The notes beneath the pieces were generated by a model. That model ran no database searches. It worked only from the letters and a program-made list of their open reading frames with translations, and had not been told where the DNA came from. Below are positions 47,946 through 59,126 of a stretch of 64,000 nucleotides of DNA, one piece after another (position 1 is the first letter of the stretch; each line of letters begins with the position of its first letter). The stretch is from Euonymus europaeus (lineage: Eukaryota; Streptophyta; Magnoliopsida; Celastrales; Celastraceae), in contig OY756958.1 of the NCBI GenBank assembly GCA_963580455.1, positions 14,210,501 through 14,274,500 on the forward strand, written 5' to 3'. The translations under genes were made by a program, and so were the position numbers.

Positions 47946-48540
47946 CTCTAGCACCCACATCCTACCCAGGGCCATCTATCTCACATCCCGCTCTCACTGA
48001 TCCGCTCCACTAGTACCTGTACCTGTACCAGTATCTCCTGTGGCAAGGAATGAAAGTAGAGGGTGAGCAAGAAGCTCAGTAGGGTATGAGTAAAATGAGT
48101 ATAAGGCTGAATCTGAAACAATAGGCTATGCAACAATATGAAACCTACCACATGCACGTATACTCAACAATCACATAGAACATCAACCCGGGCAATCCCC
48201 TCAATGAGCAAACCTCATCGATACCATGGCTCGTTCCATGTAATATCGAACGTGAGCAAGCTCACCAAATCAACTCATCAATATCATGGTCGCTAACCAT
48301 GACTATTGAACAGGAGCAAGCTCCCTAACATCAAACGCTCTTGAATTACCCGGTTGCGTGATCCTATCACGCCCGCACCACTCCAGGCAAGGTCCCTCAT
48401 GAACCATATCTCTAGTGCGTTATCCTACTTGGAGTTCACTTGACTCGGTGGTAACTCTCATCACCTCGTCATCCCTCCAAGTAGCTTCCAAGAATCCTAA
48501 GGAGCCCGAGTCCATACTGTACATACACATGTATGAAAGT
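47946..48540 (+). repeat. Gypsy LTR-like sequence
   Basis: CACTAGTACCTGTACCTGTA, GGTGAGCAAGAAGCTCAGTA and GCCCGCACCACTCCAGGC resemble the inside of plant chromovirus LTRs, which typically carry a GTGAGC...GCTCAGTA motif, in plus orientation. It could be the remainder of the LTR that starts at 46,084 and is split by the antisense pol fragment. No partner LTR is in the window, so the ends are approximate. Confidence 0.4.
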
Positions 48541-48756
48541 GAATTATTTTATGTACAACTATAAGTCATATTCATGCATTCAACCTAGTCACAAAAATAA
48601 CCTGTACATACAAACACCTACTTTGTTCACAAAATAACTTATGGACACCCACTATATCCATGGAAACACACTCTGTCCACAAAATGGCATTGCCAGATTC
48701 AACAGGAATCATAATGTTTGTTCATATTACAGGCAGACAAAAAGGGCAACTACATA
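48541..48756. other. Spacer, nothing recognised
   Basis: AT-rich sequence between the gypsy LTR-like block and the stop codon of the ULP-like gene. It probably holds the 3' untranslated part and end of the Mutator-like element, but I see no terminal inverted repeat or other motif. Confidence 0.4.
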
Positions 48757-51700
48757 TTAGCGGTGTGCACTCCACGCTGAGTTCTTGTCGGTTAAGAATT
48801 GATGGATCAAATATGCACGGTACTTGTGTATCTCATCCTGTTTCAGTTTTTTGGGATTTTTCTGTGGGTGAATATGGAGTCCATGATGTACATGCAGATA
48901 ACACCACAATCAACCCTGACAATGCATTATAAATTATCATCATAAACAAGACAATGTAATAAATATTGAATGTAATAAGCATAGTAACAAACTTATAATG
49001 TATCTCCTTGTTGTGGGGCATCCCATATTGTCACAAGTTTTGTTTTTTTATACTAGGTAAAGTCAGTAATCTCACAAATTCTTTCATAGTAATCCACCTG
49101 TGAAAATTATAATTAAAGTGTTAGGTTATATTAGTGAAATGAACATATTAATACTTTTGAAGGTTAGAAAAAAATTACCACTGCTTCGACATCTTTTAGG
49201 TAGGGGTCTTTGTTCTTCTTGATTCTTGGGATGATGGAATTATAGTGCAACCATTGTTCCTCCTCAGCATCAAGTACCAGTATCGTCCAATGGTTCGCAG
49301 AACTATGGTTTCCATCTGACAGAATTGGGAAAATTGTATACCTAAACTTTACAATATTCTTCCGTATCTTTTCTAATTTTTCCACAAAATCAGGTTGATT
49401 CATTTGTAGTAGAGGCATGCTCGAACTGTGGCTACAAAGGTCTTGGAATTTTGGGAATTTTGGGAATTTTGAATGATGTCCGGATTAACATCCCCCTATA
49501 TTATGCTCAAGTACTCTGAGAATGCATTTATGAGCTGTAAAAAAATATAATATTATGTCACTTTTTAATTGTCATAGGTAGTAATTTAGTTAACATATAA
49601 TCAATACACACTTACATTGGTGGAAACCATTTCACAAATAACTAGGGAGACAATGTCAGTCCACATCAAGTAGTCTTCTCCAAGTCAAACCATGATGCTG
49701 TAAGGTAGTAAAGAAAATGTGAAAACATATGCCAACACAATTTAAATGATGTGAGGATAATTAAATTTTGAATCCAATGTCAGTAAGTTTTTATCACATT
49801 GTAATATTTATGAAGGACCAATGTAAAACATACTAACTACAATAAATTTTGTAAGTATTGTAGAATGGATTAAAAATATAAAACAGTGTATTTACAAATG
49901 AGATGAAACACAAGCATGATAAATTGTGTTATTACTTGTTTTTCTCATGTTTTGCAATCTCTAAAAGGGTGTTCTTCACCTCCGGGATTAGATACTTGTA
50001 AGTGAACGATTTTGTTTGGATTGTTAATGGTTTTCGACTTGCTTCCGGCGTCTCGTACGCCTCAATGTTACAAACTTCAAATTCCCCTTCATTTATTTTC
50101 TTCTTATCTCTTCGTTGCTGCTTATGTTTTCTTGCATTGTCATACTCGAAATCTGAATTGACCTTTCATGCCCGGGTTCAATTTTTTACCCTCTTAATCA
50201 ATGAAGGGGTAATCTGCTTGTTGGTGCATGGTTCAGTAGGGGGTGGGGTGATATCGGTAGTATTGGCCACAGCTTCATTAGCATTTGTCGTGTCCTCATG
50301 CATGGGAGGATCATGGGTTGGTTCTTCAACAAATATTGGAGGAGAAACAATAGCAATATTACTTTGAAACAATGCCATGATGTCCGCAGTTTCAGACTTT
50401 AGAATGTGTAGTTCATTAGAGATGCACTTGTTCTCTTTTTGAGTTTCCAATATTGCACATTTCAGAGTCTGCAGCTCCAATTCGAGCATTGATATGTCCT
50501 GATTCTTATCTTTCAAGTCTGATTGAAGTTTCTCCTTCTCTTTTGATAGTACTTCAACCTCGATCTGCAACTGTTCAATCTCTTTGTTTGCTACGTCCCT
50601 CTCCTGTTCCAAGGCATTGATTTTACCAATGCATTATGCAGGGCAGTATCAATCCTCTCTGTACTTACATGCACCACATTAGGAGGTCTTGAACCATCTG
50701 GGACTTCATGCAGGTCACCAGCTGGACTGATGTACTCTGGTGATTGGTTTCCTTATTATCATGTGACGTCGAATGTTCTGTTCCATCTGTCTCATGCTCA
50801 ATTTCAACTGAAGTGATGCTGGGTGTTTTTTCATCATTCTCCGAGTCCGACAATGCACGTTGGTTATCCAACAATTTACCCTCATTCTTCGTCATCACCA
50901 ATTATTCTTCAATTACATTGATAGACTGAAAATTATGGAAAATTGTCAACTCAGTTCTATGGACTATTAACTGATACACTGTATTACATCATTAATGGAT
51001 TGAACAATGTAAAAAATGTCTTAGACAATGGAATTTACTATGAATACAGTGTAAAAATGTATTTATATGAAAGATTGTTCTTAAGATTTTTTGTAAAAAT
51101 ACGACAATAGAACATATGAAACAAATAATGCACAGTGCACTTGTTTGAAAAAATCACTTACCTTATTACGGTTCAAGCTGTCCATGTGTTTTGCCTTAAA
51201 ATCCTTAGGTCACCCACTAATGTCCCACTTAAGGAACGTAGGAAACAATCCACCATGCAGAGGAGGAAACAATTTTGTCCTCTCGCAGAACCAATACTAA
51301 GACAAATGAAAAGATAATCACCTCATATGCTCAACAAAAACATGATATATATTTAAACACCATACATATTTAATTATATACTTACGGACAAGGCTGTCAC
51401 ACATCCGATAACTTTTCGAGGCTCGCTGTCATTTTTCTTTATTGAATCCATTAGGTGGTCTGTTATTGCTTTGGACCAATTGTATCTTTTTGCAATGTCC
51501 AAGTCAGTAACATAGTTCACAAATCCCCATGGAATATGGTCAACTCTTGTTGAGAAAAACAGTGTCAGAATAGTGTATAACATTAGTAATCGGGCCACGT
51601 CGGCAACATCGAACCTTTGATCACCTTGAACTGCTTCTTGAAGGGCTGCCTTTATGTTGGTAGACTTCATGTTGTCCACATCTTTAAACCTTATGTTTGC

Positions 51701-52161
51701 AAATTCATTTGTACTCGGCTTTTTCATCCTCCCAATCTTTATATTCCGAGCCCCAAAAACCATTCCAAAAATTAGTGTGATATCACTATCATTGAACTGC
51801 AATTTTTTGATCCAATTATGAAGCATCTACTTCTTGGATTGTAGGATGTGATGATATTGCAGATAACTCCCTCGTTCCTTTTTGTTTTAAAGTCAAAGTG
51901 GTCTGCATGCAGTAATTTCTTGAACATAAGCCAGAAAGGAGTTTTCTTGAGAATCTCCTTTTGCTTATGGTTCAACTTTAGGCTTCTAATAAGTGTTGTA
52001 AGTGCACTGAGGTTGGATTTGAACTGCATCTCCTGTGAACGCTTACGAGGCTTTTTAGATGATGAAACCTTCACTTGTGAGGTCACTTTTCCATTTTTTT
52101 CCAATCGTGGAGACTTAAGTTTCGTCATCTGGTGATAAAGACTGTAATTAGAATTGAACAC
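48757..52161 (-). pseudogene. ULP-like cysteine protease gene with DUF1985 domain (Mutator-like/Kaonashi type), decayed
   Basis: Start near 52,128 (MTKLKSPRLEKNGK) or 52,161; a basic leader follows. A DUF1985-like domain comes next: ILKKTPFWLMFKKLLH, SYNPRSRCFIIGSK, then after a one-base shift at a T6 run (51,803-51,808) LQFNDSDITLIFGM and LLMLYTILTLFFSTR. The middle (50,901-50,178) is acidic and then coiled coil ([20 protein letters not shown]). The C-terminal C48 peptidase part has HWTILVLD (catalytic His), WLHYNSI (Asn where the SUMO proteases have Asp) and, after probable introns, DCGVICMYIMDSI with the catalytic Cys, ending at TAA 48,757. A TAG lies after EITDFT near 49,060. ULP-like genes of this build are carried by Kaonashi Mutator-like elements in Arabidopsis. 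No terminal inverted repeat was found, and exon borders are approximate. Confidence 0.7.
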
Positions 52162-53020
52162 AGTTTATTACATTGAAGTGAATGTAATAAACATAATAAA
52201 CACTGTCTTTAAGCCTTGGACATGATATCATTACATAGTAGTAAACACACTGTAATTTTATAAATAAACAATGCATTTAACCACAACAGGAACATTATGT
52301 AGTTATACAACAATAAAACCAAATTAATAATCGCTTACGTTACTATATTGGCCACCACAAGGTAACAAGCTCAATGTATATAACATTAAATACAAGACAA
52401 TAAACAAATTTCCCTGTAATGCAACACCTTATTACATTCATTTCAAAACATCAACACGTATTATAGTTTATTACATTGAATTGAATGTTATAACCACTAT
52501 GCACACTGTTTTTAAACCCTGGACATGATATAGTTATATACTAGTCAACACAATGTAATTTACAAATTGAACAATGCATTTACAAGCTCGTAGAACATGA
52601 TGTAGTTATACAACAATAAAAATATTGTAGTAATCTATTCCTTTATAACATCCGCCAACACAATGTACCTAGCTATGAGAATATAAATCCAATACAAGAC
52701 AATTAACAAAATCCCCTGTAATGCAGTACTATATTATATCTATTTCCCAATATCAACTCAGAAATTTTATATCCGAATACCAATACTGTCTAAACTGGAC
52801 GAGGAGCCATGAAACAATGTTTATAACATCGCATCAACAATTATTTAGGGCAATGTATTTGAAAAGTTAAAAACCCATTTCATCAGCTATTTCACTATGT
52901 TTTAGTGCTATTAAAAAAATTACAACCAAATCAATCATAAAATGATTTACAATCAGTCGATCATTACTCCATAGTGTATTCTAAGGTTCCATGCAATGCA
53001 ATATCTCACCAATATCAAAA
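52160..53020. repeat. Three diverged ~300-bp direct repeats upstream of the ULP-like gene
   Basis: 52,164 onward and 52,467 onward share, in order, TTTATTACATTGAA, CCTGGACATGATAT, AACAATGCATTTA, TGTAGTTATACAACAATAAA, AATACAAGACAAT and CCTGTAATGCA. A weaker third copy runs to about 53,020 (CATGCAATGCAATATCTCACC). Subterminal direct repeats are common in Mutator-like elements, so this may be the promoter or terminal region of the element that carries the ULP-like gene. Confidence 0.6.
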
Positions 53021-53876
53021 AATAGAACATATCACAGTGAAGGAGGATAAAATGATGCTGAAACCCCAAAAAATCATTTGAAAATGGCAAATGAACAGAA
53101 AGTTCAAACCTTTTAATGAAAACTTACTCGGAGCTATATGTCGAACATAATGTGTTGATGATTTATGCTCAGTCGCCTTCGTAGAAACACTGTCGCCGGA
53201 GATCGTGATGAAGATGAAGCTCTGGTGTGGATGAGTTCTACATTTCGAGAAATGAGAAAAATGGGTTTCTTCCAAATGGGTTGTTTTAACCGCGGTTTCA
53301 ATTTTTACCATGGTTATTGTGATGTCAGTGTTTTTAAAATTCAAAAATCAAAAAAAATAAGTTGGCTCAGCAAATCTAGTTGGCAGCCACTTAGACTATG
53401 TAAGCTTAGGGATACCAACTTTAGGGACCTGTAGTACTACCATTTTAACATAAAAGAAAAGGGGAGAGAAGGAGAAGAGAAAAAGCAGTCTTCGATTAAA
53501 AGAACATGTGTTGGACCCTTTCAAATGGTAATTGGCTATTGAGAATTTGTGAAGATGGTGGATTACTATTTAAGAATGACGGGCATGTATTCTTATATGA
53601 TCTTACACTAGGGCTGTGCAAATCGGTGCAAAACTGGAAACTGGACCATTTTGAATTGATTAGTTAACTGAATATTGGTCAACAATTTAAATAATTGGAC
53701 CAAACCATGATACATGGTTTGATACATAGTTCGATTTTAAAAACTATACTTTGGACTTTGATGATGTATATATGCTACTTCAAATTGTACATCAAACAAA
53801 GTCTCATGGTTGATTTTACGAATAGCAACCAAAATATTCTTAGTGACTATAATAACTAATGTGGGTTATAGCCCAA
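53021..53876. other. Intergenic, no gene recognised
   Basis: Short open frames exist on both strands at 53,015-53,434 but match no family I know and lack neighbouring exons. A purine-rich stretch AAGAAAAGGGGAGAGAAGGA lies near 53,453. A small hairpin at 53,757-53,797 is described in the findings. Confidence 0.4.
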
Positions 53877-54124
53877 ATAGGTTATATCATGTCACATATT
53901 AATATGGTGTACCAGAATTAATAAAATGATGGACAATGTATGAGTTGTGAATTTGTGATATCAAACCATGCGAGTTTGTGGATAAAAGTAGCTAATTTAT
54001 AATTCAAATTTCAAGTCATTCTCAACTATCCATAAATTGGTATCAACATCTTATGAAATGTTACAATACTAATATTGGTGATGGTACACCATAAACCATG
54101 TCAACGTATGACATGGCATACCAG
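53877..54124. mobile_element. MITE-like fold-back element
   Basis: TATGGTGTACC at 53,903-53,913 is a perfect inverted copy of GGTACACCATA at 54,083-54,093. Outside these, ATGTCACAT on the left pairs with TATGACATGG on the right. The right arm also has its own 8-bp hairpin, CCATGTCA/TGACATGG, at 54,096-54,116. The total is about 245 bp with no coding capacity, which suggests a MITE. The ends and the target duplication are not certain, and the solo LTR inserted at its right edge. Confidence 0.45.
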
Positions 54125-54129
54125 CATCG
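54125..54129. repeat. Target-site duplication (left) of solo LTR: CATCG
   Basis: CATCG immediately precedes the LTR start TGTTAGG and is identical to the five bases after the LTR end. Confidence 0.85.
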
Positions 54130-54254
54130 TGTTAGGAAAATATACTACAAGGCATGTTATGATGTATTTGATAGTATTAATGAATAAAAGCTTTGCTTTT
54201 TAATGAGAATTCATTTTATAATGTGATATGCATGTTTCCGAATATTCCATATAG

Positions 54255-54295
54255 TAAATGATCTAGTGTGTAAATGATCTAGTGTGTAAATGATC
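54255..54295. repeat. 16-bp tandem repeat (2.5 copies) in the solo LTR
   Basis: TAAATGATCTAGTGTG occurs at 54,255 and 54,271, followed by a partial third copy TAAATGATC. Short tandem repeats in U3 often serve as transcription enhancers of LTR elements; function here is not shown. Confidence 0.75.
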
Positions 54296-54984
54296 CGGAA
54301 AGCCATCGGTATGGTTGTAACACATGATTAAATATGTTTATCTTAACTGTGGGAACGGTATAGTTCCGACTTCATGTGTTAGTGCACTCAGGTGTATCGA
54401 ACTGGACCAAGACAAGAGAAGTGTTTTTATATTGACTATGTAAAACAAATATCTCGTAATTATTATGAGTGCTTATACTCTTAATCTCGATGCAAATGAT
54501 ATGAACGATCCAGCATTTGTTATTGTTTTGAGTCACAAAGAGTGAGACTCATTTATGAGTCAATAAACTCGATGAGTTTGACAATGACAGTGCATTGATC
54601 GGGAATATCGTTTGTTAAAGGAAACCATGTCCCGGTTTAGGGATTGAGGATACCCCTCGAGAAAGCTTATAAGTTTTCATTGTGTCAAACCCTGCAGGTG
54701 GATTTAATTATCCGACACGTTAAATAGGTTAAGCGTAAGTCTTGAGTTTATGATTTATGAATTAAATTTTCAGTAATTTAATTTATGAATCAGATATTGG
54801 TTTTCTTAACATGGAGAGTTAATAAGCATTTAATAAATAGCCCGAAATATGTTTTGAGGTCATTACAATTCTTTAGTGGAGTGAATTGTAATTTACCGAA
54901 AGATGAAGGTGTATTGTGATAATCAGAACTTTCTATTTGGTATTCAGTTAAAACATATTTGCTATGGGGTCCCTGCTGTGTCTC

Positions 54985-54992
54985 TATATATA
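54985..54992 (+). promoter_or_regulatory. TATA box of the solo LTR
   Basis: TATATATA, in the context TCTCTATATATAGGACTC, lies about 855 bp into the LTR, just before a leader rich in AACCCTA. This sets the LTR orientation as plus. Confidence 0.5.
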
Positions 54993-55413
54993 GGACTCAA
55001 AGGCTAGGTTTTGGGTTACACGTTTTGGAGCTCTAAAAAAACCCTGAAACGTTTTTCTCTCTAAAACAGCAAAACCCTAGCCACCTTCCTCTCCTTCCAC
55101 CGGAGTTGAGTTCTTCAATCGGAGGTCACACAGCAGAAGACACATAGTGCCGTGTTTGTTGGTGTTGGCGTTCAATCCGTACAATCCAAACCAGGAGCTA
55201 GTGCGGAGATTCGATTGGTGAGCTTAGAGAAGAAGAAGTCGTTCGCTGTTACTCGATCGGTGTGCTGTTGTTTTAACCAAGATCAATCCAGACGGATCTT
55301 GAAGCTATGAATCCGGATTGTTAGCTTGTTAAAACGGCTTAAAAATTAATATGTGATTTGTTGTGCCCCTGTCAACCGGAGCATGCTCCGGGTCATTCCG
55401 CTGCTATCCAACA

Positions 55414-55418
55414 CATCG
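55414..55418. repeat. Target-site duplication (right) of solo LTR: CATCG
   Basis: It directly follows the LTR end CCAACA and matches 54,125-54,129 exactly. Confidence 0.85.
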
Positions 55419-56648
55419 CCGAATATTTTCTCCACGGATCATTGCCTATTTTTGAGATATGATTTTTCATATATGTATTTTTTTTATAAAAAAAAACTAG
55501 AAGAAGTAAAAACTTTAGAAATTTTGAATGAAATACTTTGCCTTAATTGAACTCTAACTGCACCAGAGCAAAAATATAACTGAGTTTTTAAGAATGGATT
55601 AAGGGCGGAATCAATTATTTAAGGAATTTTTCTTTTACAAAAAATAATAATATTTGAGACCTTAAAAATATGACCCTCATCTAATCCTAAATTGATGTAA
55701 AATGTTGAATGTCAAGTGAAACCATTAAACTTTAGACGGCATTGTTCTTTTTGTTTAAGGAACAACAATTTTGTTTATCTCTTTATACTTATGTTAGTTA
55801 AATGAATATTATTTAAGAGCAAAGCACACCATAAATGATTAAACATGATATTATATATATATATAATTAAAAAAAAACCTAGTGGCTCTGCCATTGACAA
55901 TGGTTTATTATAATACGAATGTTTTAGTAAGATAATTGATCATTGTAATCATAATAGTCATTAGAAAAGAGAGCTATAATGATTATTTTTTATGATAACC
56001 CCATGAATGTCAATTCGCTTGTATGACGGAATATCAACATTTATCAAAGGTTTTTTTTTATCCTCAGACAATAAAATATCTCATTCTCAGTCTCATTTTA
56101 TAAGAGTATTAAGGTCAATAAATACTTTATTCTCACAAATATTTTGCAAACTTAACATTGTAATCCATCATTATTATTTTCATTATTCATGACCAAACAT
56201 TAATAAGTATGTATAGAGAGATTATTTTAGAACACAAATTTGACAATACAAAAGAGAGTGAGTAATTTGGTCATTCACACTTGATTCTTGATTCACTTGT
56301 TTGATTAAATCTCAATATTAAAGTATATTACAAAAATAACTAATAAGAATTTTTTTCTCTAATATCCAAAGCCCACTAGCTTAACAAGTACACCTCATAT
56401 AAAATCAAAATTAAATGTGAAATTAGTGGTAGATATTTGCCTTCATGTGAAGTCAAATCGACAACGCTAGTAGGACAACTAGATGAATGGATCTACCAAA
56501 TATGGGGGACCAAAATAATCTATATTAGGAGGTTAAAATTCACAAAATTAAAGAAATCATTCTTTGATATAGCCATAATCACACGGCACCCTCTGATAAT
56601 CGTTAGTTAGTCAGGTAGTTAGTCCCTGTTAGCTTTGACTTAATTGTT
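55419..56648. other. AT-rich intergenic DNA, no gene seen
   Basis: This stretch continues the target DNA of the solo LTR. It is strongly AT-rich with a short TA run near 55,851-55,863. I find no conserved protein motif, RNA gene or clear inverted repeat. Confidence 0.5.
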
Positions 56649-57120
56649 AAGATATTTTAAAAGAGTGAGACGGTTTAAATATCCATATATTTATGGGAAA
56701 CTAAATTGAAGAAATCTTGAAATATTGTCCTATTGACCCCAATCAATCTCATGAACCTCAAATTAATATTCTTTAATCAAATATGTCATTATAATCTCAT
56801 TATTAATTATAATGAATATATATAGATTGTTAGCCTAAAAAATGGAGAAAAAATCATCAATCATTTTAGTTTGGGGATTCAAACTCAACTCTTTATATTG
56901 ACATCCTACGACTTGTCAAGATATTTAAAAGAGTGAGACGATTCAAATATCCGTATATTTATACAAAATCAAATGAAAGAAAAATTAAAATATAGTCCTG
57001 TTAATCCCAATCAATCTCATGAACCTCAATTTATTTTTAAACTAAATATTCCATTAATATTCTCCCATTATTGATATCAAAATATAATTATTAATATTGT
57101 TAGCTTGAAAATGAAGAAAT
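56649..57120. repeat. Diverged direct duplication, ~200 bp, spacing 269 bp
   Basis: 56,649-56,845 and 56,918-57,120 share, in order, AAGATATTT(T)AAAAGAGTGAGACG, AAATATCC.TATATTTAT, CCCAATCAATCTCATGAACC, a CATTA...CTC block, and ATTGTTAGC(C/T)T.AAAA. They are old tandem copies of a non-coding sequence. Confidence 0.7.
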
Positions 57121-57807
57121 TCTTGCTTGTACAACTAAATTTTATGTGGCTAAGTTGAGTCGGCTCATCCACACTAGTAACACTTTGTCCGTTTTGGGTG
57201 AATCTATACTGGCCTAGATGACTTTGTCTTTCTAGGCTCAGCACCAACTTATACTAGTTTGAGCCTAGAAAAAGTTTTTGTTAATAGTTTGAAAGTTTGA
57301 CCTATTTATATTATGTTGTTTATATTTTCTCCTAGGCGATGTGAAATTTAGAATTGTGAGCCCTCTCGCTACTCAGTCGCTCGTCCGTCCAACACCATCA
57401 AATTTAATACTATAGAGGCTTGTGGACCCGCTCACTCAAGAATGATACTGCTACATTATGCGAGTTATCAAGATGTTTATAATTAAAGAATGAGAAAATC
57501 TAGATAGCTGAAAAATTCCTGTAGAGTCAAAGTCACATATGTAAACAAATTAATAGGCACGTTTGACAAACAATTTAGAAACTAGCATTTATGCTGGATG
57601 AAATGCGATGGCTATTTGGTTAATTTTTTTGCTAGTAGTACATATGTTGGTGGTATATTACATGCAGGAGTATTAAATATTTTACCTTAATAGAATTAAT
57701 TACAATACATGATTAATCCATAATTTTTACATCTAAAATCAACATAAAAAATCATTTTTTTATATTAAAATTTTAAAAAATATTTACAACATATAAGCCC
57801 TAAACTA
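57121..57807. other. AT-rich intergenic DNA, nothing recognised
   Basis: It contains a GC-richer patch CTACTCAGTCGCTCGTCCGT (57,380) but no coding or RNA feature that I can support. Confidence 0.4.
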
Positions 57808-59126
57808 GAGATATTAAAGGACCCAAGTGTGATTCGAATCGAAAGAGGAAAATACCAAAAATCTTACCTCGAGATACCTGAGGCAATGCAGTGAGTCGTC
57901 CCTTCTTTTCTTTTCCTAATCGATCCTCCTTTTATCTTGACTCAATGGATTTGAAGTAGGTGTGTACCATCGACGTCTCACTGGAGTCACAGTTTAACAA
58001 CAGTTATGTGTGTGGGAATCTCGTAAGCGAAACTGAAACCCTAGATTAGGATGGGTATCAAATGGTAAATGGATGCTCATAAGCAAAGGTAATATGATAC
58101 ATAAAGTTGAAATTGTCATGAAATGCTCTTATATGGTAGCATTTTAGAAATGCTCATCCACATGGTTTGACTTTGTGCTAACATGTCACTTCAAAAAAAA
58201 ATTATACTTGTTTGGTAGCGCATATATGCTACTCCGAATTGTGCGCCAAACGAATTCAAAATTCTATTGTGGATTCCTAATTCAATTTTTTAATATCATA
58301 TTTGAGAAAATGTGAACCTATTTATGAAGTGAAGAAGTCATGTTTAGGATTCAAAAATCCTGTGTGACACGAATAATATATATTCCACCAATTCACCTAG
58401 AAAATGAATATGGGTCCACAACAAAAAGAGCAGTACACATGGTTTTTCATGGGGTTAATGTTGTTTTTAGTCACTGAAAGATTAAATGTTTCAAGTAAGT
58501 AACCGAACATTTGTTTTTGATCCAGTCTCGTCACCCTAGCAATATTACTCAAAATCAGGCAGGTAAATGGCTTACGTGGCAGTTTGACATTCAATTAGTC
58601 TACGTGAAAAATGGTCGCCACTTGGAAATGTTTTGCAATTATAAAATATATGTTAAAAATTTCATAAAAATCTAAAAAAAAGAGAGAACCTCCTCCATCA
58701 CCGACATTTTCCCTCCATTTCCTCCCCTGAAGCCTCACTTTGAAATAATTCCCCTTCATTATCATGAAATTCACTGCCTTCGCAACCCCATCAAGCTTCT
58801 CCATAATCGCGGATACCAAACTATTTGAAGTAAATTGGAACCCACTCACCTCTTCTTCTCCATGATTGGACAAATAGAATCCCGTAGCTTTTCATTAGTC
58901 TCTTCTGCTTCGGCATCAACGCCCACCCTAGCATGTCGGGATTGATAGCCGCAGCGAGACACAAATTGGCAGTTAATGCAAGGAGAAGAGGACAAGCCTT
59001 ACGAATGAATAACAGAAGAGAGAGAGGGGGGGGGGGAGAAGAACTTCACTCCACGAACTTCACTTGCTCGCCATGTTTGTTTGCTTTGGAGAGATTCTGT
59101 TGGGAGTCTAGGGTTGATGGAAGGGA
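57808..59126. repeat. Tandem ~1.3-kb duplication, copy 1
   Basis: It begins GAGATATTA and runs to the next GAGATATTA at 59,127. Shared landmarks with copy 2 include CGAAAGAGGAAAATACCAAA, ATACCTGAGGCAATGCAGTG, GTGTGTACCATCGACGTCT, ATTAGGATGGGTATCAAATG and GGGAGTCTAGGGTTGA(T/A)GG. The copies are well diverged (point changes and many indels), so the duplication is old. The unit includes a left inverted-repeat-like segment and the captured gene fragments on the minus strand. Confidence 0.85.
58690..59020 (-). pseudogene. Chimeric TORTIFOLIA1-like + CIPK-like fragment, copy 1
   Basis: On the minus strand, RKACPLLLALTANL (about 59,015-58,965) is followed directly by CLAAAINPD, both parts of the HEAT-repeat region of TORTIFOLIA1-like microtubule-binding proteins, with an internal deletion of about 89 bp compared with copy 2. 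About 20 codons later begins GFYLSNHGEEEVSGFQFTSN, then SAIMEKLDGVAKAVNF and NYFKVRLQG. This matches the C-terminal regulatory domain of CBL-interacting protein kinases (GFDLS...F(R)FTS...(K)(L/I)E..AK...F.V.K..YK.(R/K)LQG). A shifted frame after LQG reads GGKMSVMEEV, the following KGKL.V..EVF block. It is non-functional: no kinase domain, frameshifts and stops. Family assignment is from remembered motifs, not a search. Confidence 0.5.

Larger units (their letters stand above)
54130..55413 (+). mobile_element. Solo LTR, 1,284 bp
   Basis: It begins TGTTAGGAAAAT and ends CTATCCAACA, with TG...CA termini and imperfect inverted ends TGTTAGGA/TCCAACA. It is flanked by the same five bases, CATCG, on both sides. 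Inside are a TATA box (54,985), a downstream leader with AAACCCTAGCC and CCTCTCCTTCCACCGG, and no coding sequence; its layout resembles long plant copia LTRs. No internal region or second LTR adjoins it, so it formed by recombination between two LTRs. The intact ends and duplication show that neither junction has been disturbed since. Confidence 0.88.

Noticed and set aside
50002..50367. Plus-strand 121-codon frame with hydrophobic stretches
   Set aside because: It lies antisense to the acidic/coiled-coil part of the ULP-like gene; the apparent hydrophobic helices come from complementing charged codons.
53015..53434. Overlapping ~100-codon frames on both strands
   Set aside because: No recognisable motif, no adjoining exons, and they overlap each other on opposite strands.
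54130..55413. The AAACCCTAGCC-rich region as a host gene promoter and 5' leader
   Set aside because: The TATA box and leader lie inside a unit with TG...CA ends and matching CATCG duplications, so it is an LTR, not a host promoter.
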